Shown here piece by piece: positions 1-14,822 of a stretch of 64,000 nucleotides of DNA. The translations under genes and the position numbers were made by a program. The DNA is from Centropus unirufus (Eukaryota > Chordata > Aves > Cuculiformes > Centropidae): NCBI GenBank assembly GCA_013397695.1, contig VYZI01000002.1, positions 4,671,537 to 4,735,536 on the forward strand. The letters are read 5' to 3'. A model generated the notes under the pieces. The model was not told where the DNA came from. It saw only the letters and a program-made list of their open reading frames with translations, and did not search any database. Numbering within the stretch: position 1 is the stretch's first letter; the number at the start of each line of letters is the position of its first letter.

Positions 1-3000
1 TCTGGTATAAACATGAAGCCTTGAAGTACTTTAAAAAAGGTATCATCAGTTAGAAGAATGATGAACGTTCTGGTTTTATGATCTTAAAAATGTTGAAAAT
101 GTAATAATTGTGTATTTTTATTTGAATATTATCACTGAAGCCAACCAGGCAGCAGAACAGCATTCATGCAGAATGTAAAGGCTGCTACTCATGCTGTTTA
201 GTTCCCTTTCCCACAGGGCTGACAGCCTCTTCTTTCATAACATCACTGGAGAACTCCTCCATGTAAAACTATCAATTTTGAAAGTCGGAAAACATCCATT
301 TTGCATTAATCTTCCTTTCAGGTAATTCTGGAAGAAACACAAATATATAACTTGTACAGGTACTTCCAGGCAGCTGAAAAAATAGTGACGGTACTTGTTC
401 AGAATGGCATAAACAGCTGAGTGGCATGCATAATGCATGTTAAGTAAGGCTGAACGTTTCGCAGTTTGTTGGCATTCCTCCTGGATCGTGAGGCTACACT
501 TGTAAACTACAGGCCTCTACACAGTCACTTTGGACAATTCTAACAGCAATAACTAACCTAACCGTTTTCTAAACCGTAGGGATGAAACGAAACACGAAAG
601 AGGCAGTTCAGAGCGTCTCACTAAGGGACGCCTCTCCGCTCAAATCCGACCGTCTTTCACTTTCGAAGACTGCAATTGTAAAAACCGTGAGGGAAGCTGT
701 TACAAAGGGGCATCTCTCCTCTTTAAGCTAACCTTTTTATTTTATTGATAATTGCAGCATTCGCTATTAAAATCTCTATTAACACATAAGTGAATTTACC
801 ACGATCTGATTTTGTAGTTACTGAGTAAATTGTAACTATTTCATATTTTAATTTATCAAAGATAGGTTTAAAGTTACAAATAAACATCTATATTAATCTA
901 TGGTACTGCACAAAAATATATTCTTTTATAGTGTGCTGTGAAAAAAAAAGAAATATAAATCTTTCTGCAAAGTATTTGCAGCTGTTCACACAAGGTATAC
1001 AATTACATAATGTTTAAATAATGAGCTATCACGATTAGCCCACACAGACATGACAAGTAAAATGCTTTAATAATTTATTAATTTGATTTACATGTGCTTA
1101 AAATTATGTACATATTTTCTCTTCTGAAAATACTCCAGGGTCATGAAAAAGAGGGGGTGTATATGACGATCTCTTTTTTAACCCTAATTTTTGGTATTGT
1201 TCCAGATTGATTTTTTTAAAAAACAAGCCTAGCTTGAGCACCTGAAAATCTAACAGGGTGAAGACAACACTGCTCTACATTGGTATCTTCATGCAGTACA
1301 CACTGAGCAACAAGCACAGTCAGTTTAATTTCAGAGTGTGAAGTTTCTGCCTCTTCCATGCATAAGTACAAGCACATGAAAAAGAATAAAACCTGGATTT
1401 CTCTAATGCCCAAATATCCGCTATTCCAAAGATTAAAACAGAAATCATGATGAATACTGAGAGCAGCATTCTGAGTAACGGGGCCTCTTTATCGGACCTC
1501 TGCCCTGCAGCACTTCAGCAAAGCAATAGCTTAGTAGGTCCCAAAGCTCTGGTCTCAAGAAATCCCTCTCAGGCCTCTTCTGCCATAAGCAATATTTCCC
1601 AATTTGAATTCTAGTTCTGCCAACACCTCAAATAAAATCACTTTTAAAAAGCAACAAAGGAAAAAAGTCTCCCTAGCTTTTTATTGCTCAGCTTGTCAGT
1701 GCCCTACTGCTTTCCCACTAAAAAATGGGGGTATTTCAGTATGGCTTAGTTTTTAAATAAACTACTTGAATGGGTTACTTAGAACTTCAAGCAAGTGCAG
1801 TTTCATTTTCTAAATAGGCATAAAGGTTCTTTCTGTGCAAATTAAAAATGCATGTAACACATACATGATGTTGTTCATTATTATCTGATGTAATACTACA
1901 ACTGGAATTATGTGGAAATAATTAATTTGGCAAGAAACAGTACAAAGTCTGCAGTACTATCAGAGTTCGTGTATTACCAATCTTTTTAAAAATCAGTTGT
2001 GATTTGGTGTTTTTAAACTACTACAGCACACACCTCTTGAATAGTCAAACCTAAACACTGCAGCGCTAACTGAGGTTTTTTGTAGTTTTTATTAGTACTT
2101 TTAATCTTTTTCTCACACTAGAATTGTATAGCTGCCAAGAAAAGAAAACTCTTTCATAGAAGTCCTGAAAAATATGCCACTACTCTGATTTAAGGAAGCT
2201 CAAAATGGAATATAAATATAGTTCTAGTACAGATTTTCTCAGTAATTTTTTTAGGTTATCAAGAAAACATCTAGAGTGTTGATCTGGTTATACTCATGTC
2301 AGACAAACTACATGTCACATTAACTACCTCCAGGAAGTTATTCCAAACACAAAATAAACTGTTTATGCCCCTTCTCAGATAGATAGCATGACAGATTGTT
2401 ATTAGTTGAAGACAGATGAAATACATTAATTTGATTGCAAGCATGTGTTTACTTTCTCACTGTCATGTACACTCTACTGCTGATGCTTCCCTATGAGGGC
2501 ACAGTAACAAATCAAACGTATTAGAAGACTTGTTAAGGCAGAATAATGAAAGCTGGTGCTGCACTTTAATACTTACAAAACTATACTTAACATTTCCAGC
2601 CACAACAGGAAATAACTGGTTTCAGAAAGAAAGAAAAAAAAAAAAGAAAAGATAGCTTAAAGACTGTAGTAATTTATTCGAGTGTAACACTTCCTCTTCT
2701 GAAAAAAATCACACACAATTATCAGCAAACATGCCTGCTAATTACTAAAGAAAAAATATAATTTTCTAAATGCCAAATCTATTATTTGAGCTGCTTCTAA
2801 AGCAAAAGACAAATGTAAGACAAGAAAATGTATGTTAATATGGGAAATGAAAAGCGAGCAATTCCTAAGGCTTCTGGTTAAAAACAGAAGGGCATCTTGC
2901 CCATAAAGTTAGTTTTGCCTAGTTCTATGCATACCTCTCTTATGGGCCTCCACTTATTTGTGCAAAGTCTACATGGAATTCTATTTCCTCTCAAAGCAAG

Positions 3001-6000
3001 ACATACAAAGGCATATATAAAATCCATGATGAGCTTCTTAGAAGAAGGGTACTTCACACAGTAGAATCTGATGATACTAACAGTTTCTTCTAACACAGGA
3101 AATAAGAAAGAATGTGTTTAGCATGACAAGTTCCCTCTGATTTGTTGTTATAGAAGTAGCTGTAGTTTTTATATAAATTCTTCTACTTAAAAACACCTCA
3201 TATTAAATGAGACGTTCAGATACTGTTAAATAAAAGATTACAGCATTTTTTCTAAACATATAAAACCTAGGATTTCTTGTCACCTTTGGAAGGGAAAAGC
3301 TGAATCAGGTTAACATATCTGAGTTTTTAAACAGGTTTCAATAAAAAGCCAGAGCAACAGCCCAAAGGCAAATGGAGTCTCCACCTCAGTACATGAAGTG
3401 CAGTTAACTACAGGGGACACAACGGGACAGGGTTCTCCCCTAATAACAAGCATGTATAATGTTTGGTAGGTGGCAGGTTGTTTTAAAGGAAATATGCTAA
3501 TGTTTGCAAATTCAAACAACAGGTATCTTCTCATACCAAAGTAAAATTGCTTTTGAATTAAAACAGAATATACCTAAGTTTCTTTTCAAAACTAAGACGA
3601 CAGATGACTGGCTTACACAGCTTGAATAGACAGTGAAAGAGAAAACAAGAATATTTTTTTTCCTCAGTTTGACATTTCCTATTTTTGTTTTTCAATAAAT
3701 TCTTGGCAGAAATTCTTGCAACCATTTATTATTTGACAGAACAGACTAGGATTACACTGCTAGTTAGAAACCGATCCCTTCTGCTGGTACCTATACTCCT
3801 TATCCCTACCACTAATGTAGACAATCTTGGAAACAAGTATGCGGAAAGTATGGTACTGTTAAAGAAATACACAATTGAGTCACCTTGTAGTAAGATTACA
3901 ACATAAATGGAACAATTTCGCCATAAGGACACAGAAAGCAAGCCAGGAGAATAAAAGGTAAGGAAGTATGGATGTGTTGACTGCCATGTCCTCACCCTGC
4001 AACTCAAGTAACTAAGGCCACCGAAGATCTATCAAGACAGCAGACAGTGGCACAGCAAAGCCATGACCAAGTTGACTTGAAATGCATTCATCTGGCCCCA
4101 AGGAGCTTAGAAAGGCAGCACAGACCTCTGAGCAGATGACCTTAGACCTAAATAACCATGCCGTTAGTGTAAGCACAACAAACCAGGTGGGGTGTGAATG
4201 AAAGAACACGGAATATGTTTGCATACTGGTAAGGAGAGTAAAGAGCCCAGCTTAGCCCAGCTCCAGCCAGTACATTAATGTACTCTCTCTTGAAAGCAAC
4301 ATCTCACAGGGCTTTCGTGTTCTCCAATTTCACACCTTTGGTTCATTACTTCTTATTCTGTGCAAAGAAATGTGTCCCAGTATTGCAAGCTGCTCCTGGA
4401 ACGATGACAGTTTGTTCACTGCTGTTTTTTCATCCGGTCAGAGTTTTACATGGCCGTCATCCTCAGTTTATAAGCACATTGCAATTACTAACAGATCATT
4501 TGCTGACTAAATTCTCTTCCCAGTACATTAGGCAAGTACCATTCTTATTTTTACATATAAAAAAAATGAAATATGTATGAAAACATAAATTTAAGGCCTT
4601 CTTTAAGTCATGATTCAGTGAAACTTCATGCCAACTTGTTACTTGGTGGACTAAATCCCCTTTCATCTTCTTTAACACTCGTGTTCAGGCACCCTAAGCT
4701 TTGGGCCAACAAAAAAGTTTGTAAGGAAGTAAAACTAACTGCTATCAAGTTAAAGCCGTCAATTTGGACTGAAGCACCTTTATAAATTTTTCTGTTTTCT
4801 GGTGACAAGAAGAAATGAGAAAACGGCTGGGACAGGAGAATACCGCCAGTTGGATTTTTCTTGTTATATTAATCCAATTATAAAAACCACTGGGCAGTCA
4901 CAGTTGCCAGCACAGCACATGAAAGCAGTTGGGAACAGTTTATTTGTTGAACAACACTGAGAAAGCAAAACAAAACAAACTAATCTACATGCACACAAAC
5001 CATAATCCAGGATGCCCAGCAGCTGGAATTCCAGTCCCAGAAGCACCCTCTAACATATTGGCATTAGACAATGAAACGTATAATGAAATTACAAATGATA
5101 AAAGTAAAAGCAGTGGGGTGATCATCTCAGAGAAATGGCAATTCTGTTAATTAAGCTTATAGAACAGAGCATAGAAATACGTAATAACTATTTTCTATTT
5201 CTAACTCCAGCTGCAGCCTTTACTCCCACATTCTTAAAAGCTTCTACTAGTAATAAATACAATATTTCATTTTTTTATCTTTCACAAACACAGTAATTAA
5301 ACATATACATGAAGTTTCAAGCAATCTCATTTTCTAGTTGTCTATGTTGTAGCAATACAAGAAAAAAAGCTACACCATTTAGAAACTACATTTTCTCTCA
5401 CCAGTATAACACTACCCGTTACAGAGCACTCTATATGAAACAGAATTACTTGGTTCATAATCTTATAGAATATTTTTAACACTATGAAGTCCGCAACTTA
5501 TGTATCTTAAGAAGTCCATATGAACTCCTCTGAATGAATGAAATTTTATGAGGCTAACTTCACAAAATAAGTTTCTCATTAAATTATACATTACTATTTT
5601 TGATAGCAGTTTCTAAACTTCCCTGTACCAAATGTTACTAACTGCCCAAGCACTCTGAAATGCAACTTGCAGACAGAAACAGACTCTCCTTTGACTCAAC
5701 GTGAAATTATTTTTACCCAGATTACTGAAACATCATTAAAAACTGCTTATATCTACTTATTTAGCAGAGTTACTAATGACAGTTGCTGGCCTTCAATAGC
5801 TTTTTTCACAAACTACTTCCCTCTTTGTGATATTAAATCTACTTTTTAGGACAGAAGTTAAAAATACAAAAACAAAATCATTATTTCCCACTGATTCATC
5901 CACAGATATACCTTGCTTTGGCTTAATTTAACTTTTTCCTAAACTCATTAGAATGTAGAAAAGATATTACAGTAATGGGGTTACTGAAATTCAAACTTGA

Positions 6001-7007
6001 GTGATTTTCATTTTTTTAATGTTCTTTAATACCTTAGTGAAGACACAAAGCTGTAATGTACTAAACGTTCAGAAGATGGTGCTAGTCCAATATATCTGCA
6101 AGCTATGGATGAGCCAGCTCTCCTTCATCTTTCAAATATTTTCTACGATTTTGAGGTTCCTACTGGATCATCACTGAATTTATCAATCCCGGGAAAAGGT
6201 ACAGTTAAACACTAGCAACACTACTAAACAATTTATCATTCTAAAATTCACACAATTTAATGTATTGACAGCCATAAAATATAAAGCTCATTATAATTTT
6301 GTGAACTCAAGGTCTTGGTTATCTTCAGACTCCATGTTTCTTAGATCCAACCTTCAGTCACTCACATCTGTCTCCTTCTGCAGGTAACAAGAGTTTCCAG
6401 CCACCATGGCAAGACTTACCGATGCCAGCACCAAAGCTCAGAATATCTCACCAACCTGTCCCACACCCGGCTGCACATTCCCACCCTCATGTCACAGCAT
6501 ACTATTCTCACCTCACCTACTTAAGAGGTTATTCAATGTGTAAGAGCGCTTATGAAGTTCAATTAGTTGATCCACATTAAAAATAGCTATTTCTTTTTGC
6601 AATGTGGTTTGCAATGTTGTGTTTCACCCAGATCAAGTCACAGATCCAATTTGCCATGGGGTAGCAGAGCTAACTTCAAGCTATTAACCAGCTTCATCAC
6701 ACAGCCAACCAGTACAGGATCTGTAGCCTCCCTCTATGCTCAGTAGGGCCAAAGTCCTTCTCAACATTCAAAAGGGCAGGCAAGTTAGCAAAGTCAGTAG
6801 CACTACAGTGCCTTCTAAGCTGTACAGTGGCACAGGTAATTTCATCAAAAAATAGTAAATCTGAACATAATACAGCACCAAGCAAAAAGCTTTACCCTTA
6901 CATAGCAGTTCCTAAAACAGCATTCTCCAAATAATGCATAGGAATACATCACAGAGTAATATATTTCATAACGTCACAGAAATGAAATATTAATACAAAA
7001 CTTCTTC

Positions 7008-7363
7008 CTATAACAAGTTTTTACCAAATAAGTAATACTTCTTCACAGGACCTGCTCCAGCATTCTTCACAGCTGCTGCGTCCATATAAACTGCCCATTT
7101 CCACAGGTATAATTCTGTTGATTCCATGCCAGATAGCCAGGTTAAAAAAAATGGCTGTCCTCAAGTGCAATGCTTTTATCCAATTCTCTGAATAACTCAT
7201 TAATAAAAGAGCCAAATCGGGTCAGTTCGAGGGACCTTCCCATGCCTGATTCCATTGTTGCTTCCAGCAGATGTAATAACAAGTTGGAGATATTTACTGG
7301 TTCTCCTACATAGCCCTCCGGGAGCTCTCCCACAACAAAAATTATAAATGAACATGAAATCAT
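7008..7363 (-). pseudogene. Unidentified coding-like remnant with one frameshift
   Basis: On the minus strand an ATG-started frame runs 7363-7142 (74 codons) with protein-like composition, including GELPEGYVGEPVNISNLLLH and GSFINELFRELDKSIALED. It hits a stop inside a run of eight T's (7144-7151). In the frame reached by a shift at that homopolymer, about 45 more codons stay open to a TAG at 7008-7010, including ESTELYLWKWAVYMDAAAV. There is no clean acceptor upstream, though a GGTAAAA donor-like string occurs near the end. I do not recognise the family. It could be a decayed retrocopy, a relic exon, a transposon fragment or chance. It is not RAB28. Confidence 0.3.
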
Positions 7364-8943
7364 TCACTGGGATATAAAAACAAGCCTTAAATGTTCAAAG
7401 ATCAGGCCAAGTCAGTATTACTGTTATTACAATAAACCTCCAGCATTAAGCAATTTGAACCATCAGTTCTTCTTCCAATTTTTTTTTCAATGTAGAAGCA
7501 AGACTAGCACATATCTGAGTGAAATTACTCAGTTACTAGGCAATTTATTACTGCTTAACTGTTCCATGTGTATCAAATCCTGTTTGACAGCAGCCCAGTT
7601 TTTCTTCCATTTGGAAGCTTTTGTAACTAATTATTACCAAGCCAAACTGTTTTCAACTGGCAGTTAAAAAATTAATAGTAAAACTCAACCTTATGTTAAA
7701 CTACTCTTTCTATGAAAAAAACTAAGACTGCTTAGCAATGAAATAGAACATACTTTGATTAGGTATAAAAGGAGAAATGAAAACCAGACATATTCAGATC
7801 ACTGATAATAAATTTATCAGCTGTTTCTTAGATAGAGCCACAGTATCTCAGAGATTAAAAAGAACTGAATACAAATGATTTCTATTTCAACAATCTGACG
7901 TTTTCAAACCAAGACAGTAGAAGCAGGACTGCACAAACCTCTAGAGATTTGCCAACTTGCATACCATTATCACTAAGTAGTCACCCAACCTGAAAAAATT
8001 CCCTGAATTTCAATCCATATATCAACCATTGATTCATCATGGAACTGAAGAATTGTTCTTGTCTCCAAGCAGAAGGAGCATACAGCTTCTTTCTTCCTGA
8101 CAATAAATGTGTATCATCTACATCTGACTTAGAGTGGAATTTTGATGTTGAAAGTGTATTTTCCCAGATCACTAAGTCAGACATGACCTCAAACTCTACT
8201 TTTCATAGTTAGGAGTCCTCAAGGATAAGCAGCATTTCCTTTGCTAGGTTTGAAAAGGAAAGGAAGAAAAGGAGTCAAGAAGTTAACAAGTCCCTTGGAG
8301 TTATTTACAAGACACTACTAAAATTTTCTTTGTGACTTAGTACGATCCTCTTTTTACGCACATTAAGAGGGTGTGAAGTTTCCGCAGACTTGATTTCCAT
8401 GGGTGAAGTTTTCAGAATTAGGATAATAGCTAGCCTTTAAACAGTTTTAACAGTTTTAGTTGACCTGTTAAACATTTAAGCTATTGAGCACGCTGAAGAA
8501 CTGAGCCACTGTCATACTTCCATTTAAAATATATTTTAAAAATGTATTATGCATGTTAGATTTCCAAAACTTTTCAGCAAAACAAACTTCTTTAACATAG
8601 TCTCTGCAAGAAGAGGAGTTTTGAGGAGAGTCTGTGACTAACAAGGCTGAATTTGTTAAGAGCAGATACCGTAAAGACCCCAAGGGCCTAAAATTAATCA
8701 CCAGGGATTACTCAGATACTCAGTGCCTCTCTCTATCCCACAGTCATCTTAATTACTTCATCCAAAGTCTGTTGAATTGAAAAATAAATGAGAGACTGCG
8801 GGAGCAACCACCAGAACCCAGATCACATTCTCTCACCTGCACTGCTCTAAACAGCCAGCTACAAAGTCATATGCATAAATACAGCTACAAAACCTAAGGC
8901 GCTGATGGCAAAATGGCAAGTGGGGGTGTTATGTTCCCTGTGC

Positions 8944-8988
8944 TGGGGGGGTCGGGGGGGCGTTTGTTTTGGGGTGGTTTTTTTTTTG
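8944..8988 (+). repeat. G-rich/T-rich simple tract
   Basis: Runs of seven G's, seven G's, four T's, four G's and ten T's occur close together on the plus strand. This is a local composition oddity in intron 4, with some potential for G-quadruplex formation. No gene is associated with it. Confidence 0.5.
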
Positions 8989-11900
8989 GAACGTAGAGTG
9001 GAGGAGCAGGATATGTAATACCTCATGGTAAGGAATTCTTTTTTAAATCTGGCATTTGAAGGTCTGCAATAAGCCATGCCAGCAACCTCCTCCCTCAAGG
9101 AGCATACAACAACAGGTACTGAGGTGGGAAAATCAGAAACAGTACATTACAATTATGATTCCTTCTTTTACATCTCACTTTCAGACAAACTGCGTTCCTC
9201 AGCCTGACACTACATATCCAGGTTGTTAGGGATACAGCAGAAATGTTGTACAGTCACTGGTGGACAAGCCCTTCACAAATCTGTGGTTTCCTTCTGAACC
9301 CAGGTACACTTTTAGCTTCTACAACAGTCAATTAATAGCATTTCCACAATTTGGTCATTCACAATGTGGAAAAGTAATTGCATCTGTTTAAGTTTGCTGT
9401 TTAGTAAAATGGCATAAGTTTTTCTTGGATTTTTATTGAAAAAGATGCTAAATAATTGCACGTGGGATGGCTTGCAGTGATGACACCTCACCTAAGGAGT
9501 GCACCAGCTAAAACAGGCCTGAAGAAAATTGCCTAAACAAATTCCAGAGATACATATACATGGTCATGAGGTCACAGAGCATTTTCTACTCCAGCACCCT
9601 CTCCTCATCAGTAAAAATGAAATATTCTTGAAGGAACTTTTTTTCCCCCCTCTCTGAATGCTCCTTGCAGTACAGAAGGCGGATTGAACAAGGAATAGTC
9701 TAAATCTTTCCTCTTTCTTTTAAATATTTGGCATCTGATGAATTCCCTGCATGTTTCTGTCCAATTGCTTAGTCAGAATGGTAACTCGGACTCAAAAAAG
9801 AAATCCTCCAATTTTGATTACCTCAAAATGCTTGAGGTAATTACAATGCCCACAAAATATAGTGTGAGGAAAATATTATCATTCTAGCTTAGTCTTGGAA
9901 CTCAGGAATTTCACTGAACAAGGTCCCTCATTAGAATCAGATGGGGACAGATGTACCTACATGGTGGGTGGGCATGGGTGGAAATCAGCCCCTCCAACCT
10001 CTCTAATGAGCAATTTCCCCAGATTCAAAGAAAAATTTCATAAAAAGTTAAAGAGAAATGGCAAGTTGCCTCCTATTACAACTGGCCTAACTGCTTGGGC
10101 TGCTGCTACTATAAAACACAGGGTTTTTTTCAGAGAAAATTATTGTTAAAACCATTTGGCGGTAAGTGAAGAGCTATTGAAAAGTACAGTCAAACTGGCA
10201 GCTTGCTCTTAAAATTCCCCCCACCACTTTTATAAGGATCGTTTTGCTTGTGGCTTTTAACAGCTGTTCACACACGCCTAAGCTAGATGTGAACTTTTAT
10301 TTTCCCAAAACTAAATGGGAAGCTTTAAACGGCATCTGATTTAATTTTTTTTTAATTAAGAGTGGAGGTTAAAAGGGCCGTGGAAATGGATGATGCAGCT
10401 GTGCCGATGCTAGGGGAAAGAATTCCAGAACAAGAAGTGAGGTAGAGTAAACACACATAAGTTTCACAAAACTAAATGCACACTACACCTACGTGATTGT
10501 AAGAGCTAATGGGAGCTTAACCTTGTTTCTTCAGAAATATCGAAAATCAAATTAAATTTTATCATGCTAGTATAAAATAGTTTGTCTATCTACTATGCTC
10601 TTCCCTCAGAAAACTCCTAAAATTAATTACAGAATGAAGCAGATTCAAGGGATCCAATATCATTCCCAAATACATTTAGGAACTCAGAAAACTCATACAC
10701 ACAACTCAGATCTAGCTCAGTAATATTGCCAACAAATTTACTGGATTGGTTCGCGAAATAATTTAACTTTCCCTGCATTTACATGTCTTAGAACAAATAC
10801 ACATTCAGAACCATATTTGCAACAGTACTGAGACACTAAAAGATGCAAGCAGGCACTCCTAGTTGGACTTTAAACAAAATACCAGTAATGTACTGGGCAA
10901 AAAAGCAATGGTATAACCACAGACAGCAATCTATATTTTTAAGCACCACTGCACACACAAAAATCCTGCCCTCTTGGCATATTTACTTAATACATAGCAC
11001 TAGATATGAAATTCAAACAAACTAAAAACCTCACAGAAAGAGTGACATGTTTTATTTCTACTAGGACACCTTAAGTACAAAAGCACATAATGACAATATA
11101 ATAATTCTAGCTTTTGTCACATATTTGAAGTTTTTTTCCTACCAAAACTCTTAGAAAAACAACAGAAGTATTTTTAAGGCAGAAAATCCCTAAGATTATG
11201 AAGGAAATGCCACATTAATCCATGCAGATTATATATCCTGTAGACCGCAAAAGTTCCAAAAGATATGTCCTCCAGTGCACTAGTATAGTCACTACTTAAA
11301 CCAAAAACCTTAGTAGCTTATTCAGCCAGCAAAGCTGCTAGATTTCTCTGTAAGATGTCTAACACACTAAAAAAGTATGCAAAGTAACCCACCCTCCTCA
11401 GGATATAACTGCTAAAAAAGAAAAGAAAAATTGGTGTCCATGAAGCAGCACTCACAGTTTATTTATGAACGAAAACCAGCAACATTAAGACCATCCCCTT
11501 TGCATCAAGCACAGGGGACTAGATGTAAAGGGAATGGAGAGGATAAAAAAGTCCAGGAGAGAAAGGTGGAAATGCAGGACACCCAAGGATAAGAAATAAA
11601 GCACTTATCACAATTATGTAAATCTGAACTAATAAAAAACAGGAATCCAGAATACCCGATTGAGGTCCAATAAAACTACACTACAACCTGGGGTTTTGCC
11701 TGGGTTTCCTCTGGGACATAACTTGAAACTGTCTTTGATGACATGAAGCCTTGCTTTCTGTTGGGTTAGATCGTTGCTGAATACAAGGCACAGTTTGACA
11801 AATGAAACCCAGATTACAAGTGAAATATCTTATGCAGGTGCATACCAATTGCTTTGGTGCACTTTAACACATCAAACATAACAAAGAAGAGTTCACCGTA

Positions 11901-14779
11901 AATACACTGAGAAAATATAGTACTAATGTTTCTGAACCTTCTACAAATACAACTATGCTTTAAAAACTGAGATTAATATATTATACACCATTGAGACAAA
12001 ATTATTCACAGTGCACTGATTAACATGTTTCATATTAGACAGAGCAGAAAGAAAACTCAGCCTCTATCAAGTGGTTGCTTTTTTTTTGAGTTGCCTATTA
12101 GCACTACCCTCAGCACTACAATTATGCACAAATGAATTAGAGAAGTATCACTCAGTGAAAAGTCAAAAGGAACTATCAATGACCAATATACATTTGGCAG
12201 AAACACAGCTCCTTAACATTCCACAAATTCAATGAAAAAAAAAAAAACTGGCTAAGCGATCCCAGAAATTGATAGGCACTACAAGACCACAGAGACGCAC
12301 CCACACAATAAAATATGCAAAAATGGATGGCATGGAAAGAGAAAATGCCTGCCAAAACATGCCAGAAATCCTTTCTTTTCCCACCTGCGAGGCAGTATGA
12401 CCCTAAATGTATCAGAAGCTAGCTCCCAAAAGGAGCACAGAGATTTTTCTGTCTTGACATTTTTTAGCTGGAAGCGTTCTCCTCAGGTCGAACAAGCATA
12501 TGGCTCTGCAACCTAATTTAAAAAAGGCATACCATGTGAAAGTTAAAAGTTACGTGTAAAGAAAGGGTAACCATTCTCATCAATAAAACAAAATAATCCT
12601 CTCAGGACAAGGAAAGTGGTTTTACCGCATGCTGCTCAGTGCTTCCCTTGCACCTTGGTTTCCTCCTCTCTGACTCTGTTGAGTGACTGACTTTGTCTCC
12701 TAATGGCAGCGGGGCCTGGGATGGCAGTAAAGAGAAAAGCTGATAGCCTTTCACAATGAGCTTTTCTAGTTCAGTCTGAATTACTAGGCATGAAGCAAGA
12801 GTTAAAAGAGCAAAATATTATGACCTGTGCCATGCAGATCGAGCCTGATTTTTAAACAGGGCTTGTGGATAAAAATCTCTGAGGCATATCTTGGTCATAC
12901 GGACATCAAAGGTAAAACCCCACTGCTGACAGTGGAACTAGACACTCAGTTTTGAATTTATGATTTTTCAGTTCCCTCTTCAAGCAGATCAACAATATCC
13001 TAAAACTTACCCCTCCATACCTGCCAAAGTGACAAAGAATACAGGGTGCTATTCAATGTAAATACTGTAAATAAGATAAGCACTCTACGATAATCCCATT
13101 TCAAAATCAACAGATGAGAAGAGCTAATAGTTGGCTTGGTGACTGTTAAAGAGCAAAACAGCAGGTTCTTAAGTATCCTTCCATTTCAGAGAAGCCACGT
13201 ACAAGACATGCTTCTGTCTGTTTTGCTCTCTAGTGACCTTCTTCCATTTCTTAGTCCATTGCCACGCTCCAAGTGTGAATATATGGAGGAAACATCAGTG
13301 TGCTTGCACTGCGACCAAAGCCAATGGGACCACTTGGAACTAGCCAGGAAAAGCACGTGCCATGGGACTGTGACATCGCTGTAGTGCTAACTTTTTCATG
13401 AATAATTACTCTAGCAAGTGTGTAAAGCAGAGAGGCTCAGTTGCATGGGGCTCAGTGCAAGTTTTATGAACTGCAGAAAAGCGCGATAAAAATATGGGGG
13501 CGGGAACACGTTTCACACTTTTATTGTAAAGAACATGAGGATCTCACAGAAACTGTTAGAACAGATGTTCACAAATTGGGCCCTTAATCTGCAGCACTTT
13601 CCAGATTTTAAGATATATCCACTGGTCTGTAGAACATATTCTTCTCTTTTTAATATAATTCTTCTATTTAGTTTCTTTAATAAATAAGTTTATTACTTTA
13701 GTACTGTTGCCAGCTGTTCAATTCTGATTTACTGTCACAGTCTGCTTTAATATATAGTGGCTTTTGTGGCTTACCCATATAGATTACATTTTAAGCTTCA
13801 AGATATCACTATAAAGCAGCTGGAAAAAGTACTGGCTGTGCTCAGAAACCAGCATTATTGCCCTAGCGATCAACCACTTAAAACAGGCAACTACATCAGT
13901 AACTATTCTCTAAAAACCTTTTGGAGACATCATACCCAAAATAAAAGTGCAAAACTTATGGTGGTGTAAAAGGAGGTCATTTTAACATATGTACTGTAAA
14001 AAGCCACCCCAAGAAAATTGTCAATCATTATTTAGGTGGTATATTACCTCTATAATGACTGACTGATTTTTACTGCTGTTTAATTATACTGTTTCCTTTA
14101 TTTCTACTGGGTATCTTGAGCCAACTTAAGAAATAAAAAAATAATCACATTAAAAAAAAACCAGCCCAAAAAAGCATGTAAGTTCAAAGATTTTTAAGTC
14201 CAGACATTTTCTATGACTGCTCCTGATAGGTATCAGTAGTGTTTTATAATGTTAAAGCTACTGGAGCATAAAGTTACTGTAGGATGACAAAAATTAAGAC
14301 AGTAAAGAATGCGATGTGCAACTTCTGTTAAAACCCAGAACCTTTCTACAGCCTGAACTTGTATTCCATATCTTAGAACTGCTTTATATAGCGCTTGCTA
14401 GAAAATTTCAGGGCTGTTTAAGGAATATGTCTGTGAAAGAACTGGCAGCAGCCCTCATAAGGAAACACTTTAACCTTCCAGAATTGCGATATAACCAAAC
14501 TAGGCTTTTTTCCTCTAGTATTTGCAAGTACAGGGTAATGTTATTAAAATAAATTACCCCAAAAATAATTTTAAAATTGAACAATGGATCAAAATAAAAA
14601 ACTCCGGAAACTCTACAGTTCAACTAGTCCAGAATCACCAGTCAGAACAAGTAATGGGGTTTTATTACACTAAAACTTATTTTCTGCTCAAAAGGGTTCC
14701 TTTTTCATATAAAACATACTCCCTAAAAAAAAATCCAACCAAGAGAACAGAACAGTTTGATTTGGAAAACACCAGAGTA

Positions 14780-14822
14780 AGATATGCTTAAAGATGCTTA
14801 AACACCAGATATGCTTAAAGAT
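14780..14822. repeat. Short direct repeat (16 bp, 27-bp period)
   Basis: AGATATGCTTAAAGAT occurs at 14780-14795 and again at 14807-14822, with a shorter overlapping copy of GATGCTTAAA between them. It is a small local duplication in intron 4. Confidence 0.75.

Noticed and set aside
6697..6885. 62-codon minus frame as an extension of the 7008-7363 remnant
   Set aside because: There is no shared frame, no splice connection and no convincing similarity. Probably chance.
12410..12515. Possible RAB28 exon 5 on the minus strand
   Set aside because: The minus strand has HM...RPEEN-like and CQ strings after an AG, at about the right spacing. Similarity is far too low for a gene whose other exons are nearly identical to mammals, and the phase-correct frame soon hits a stop.
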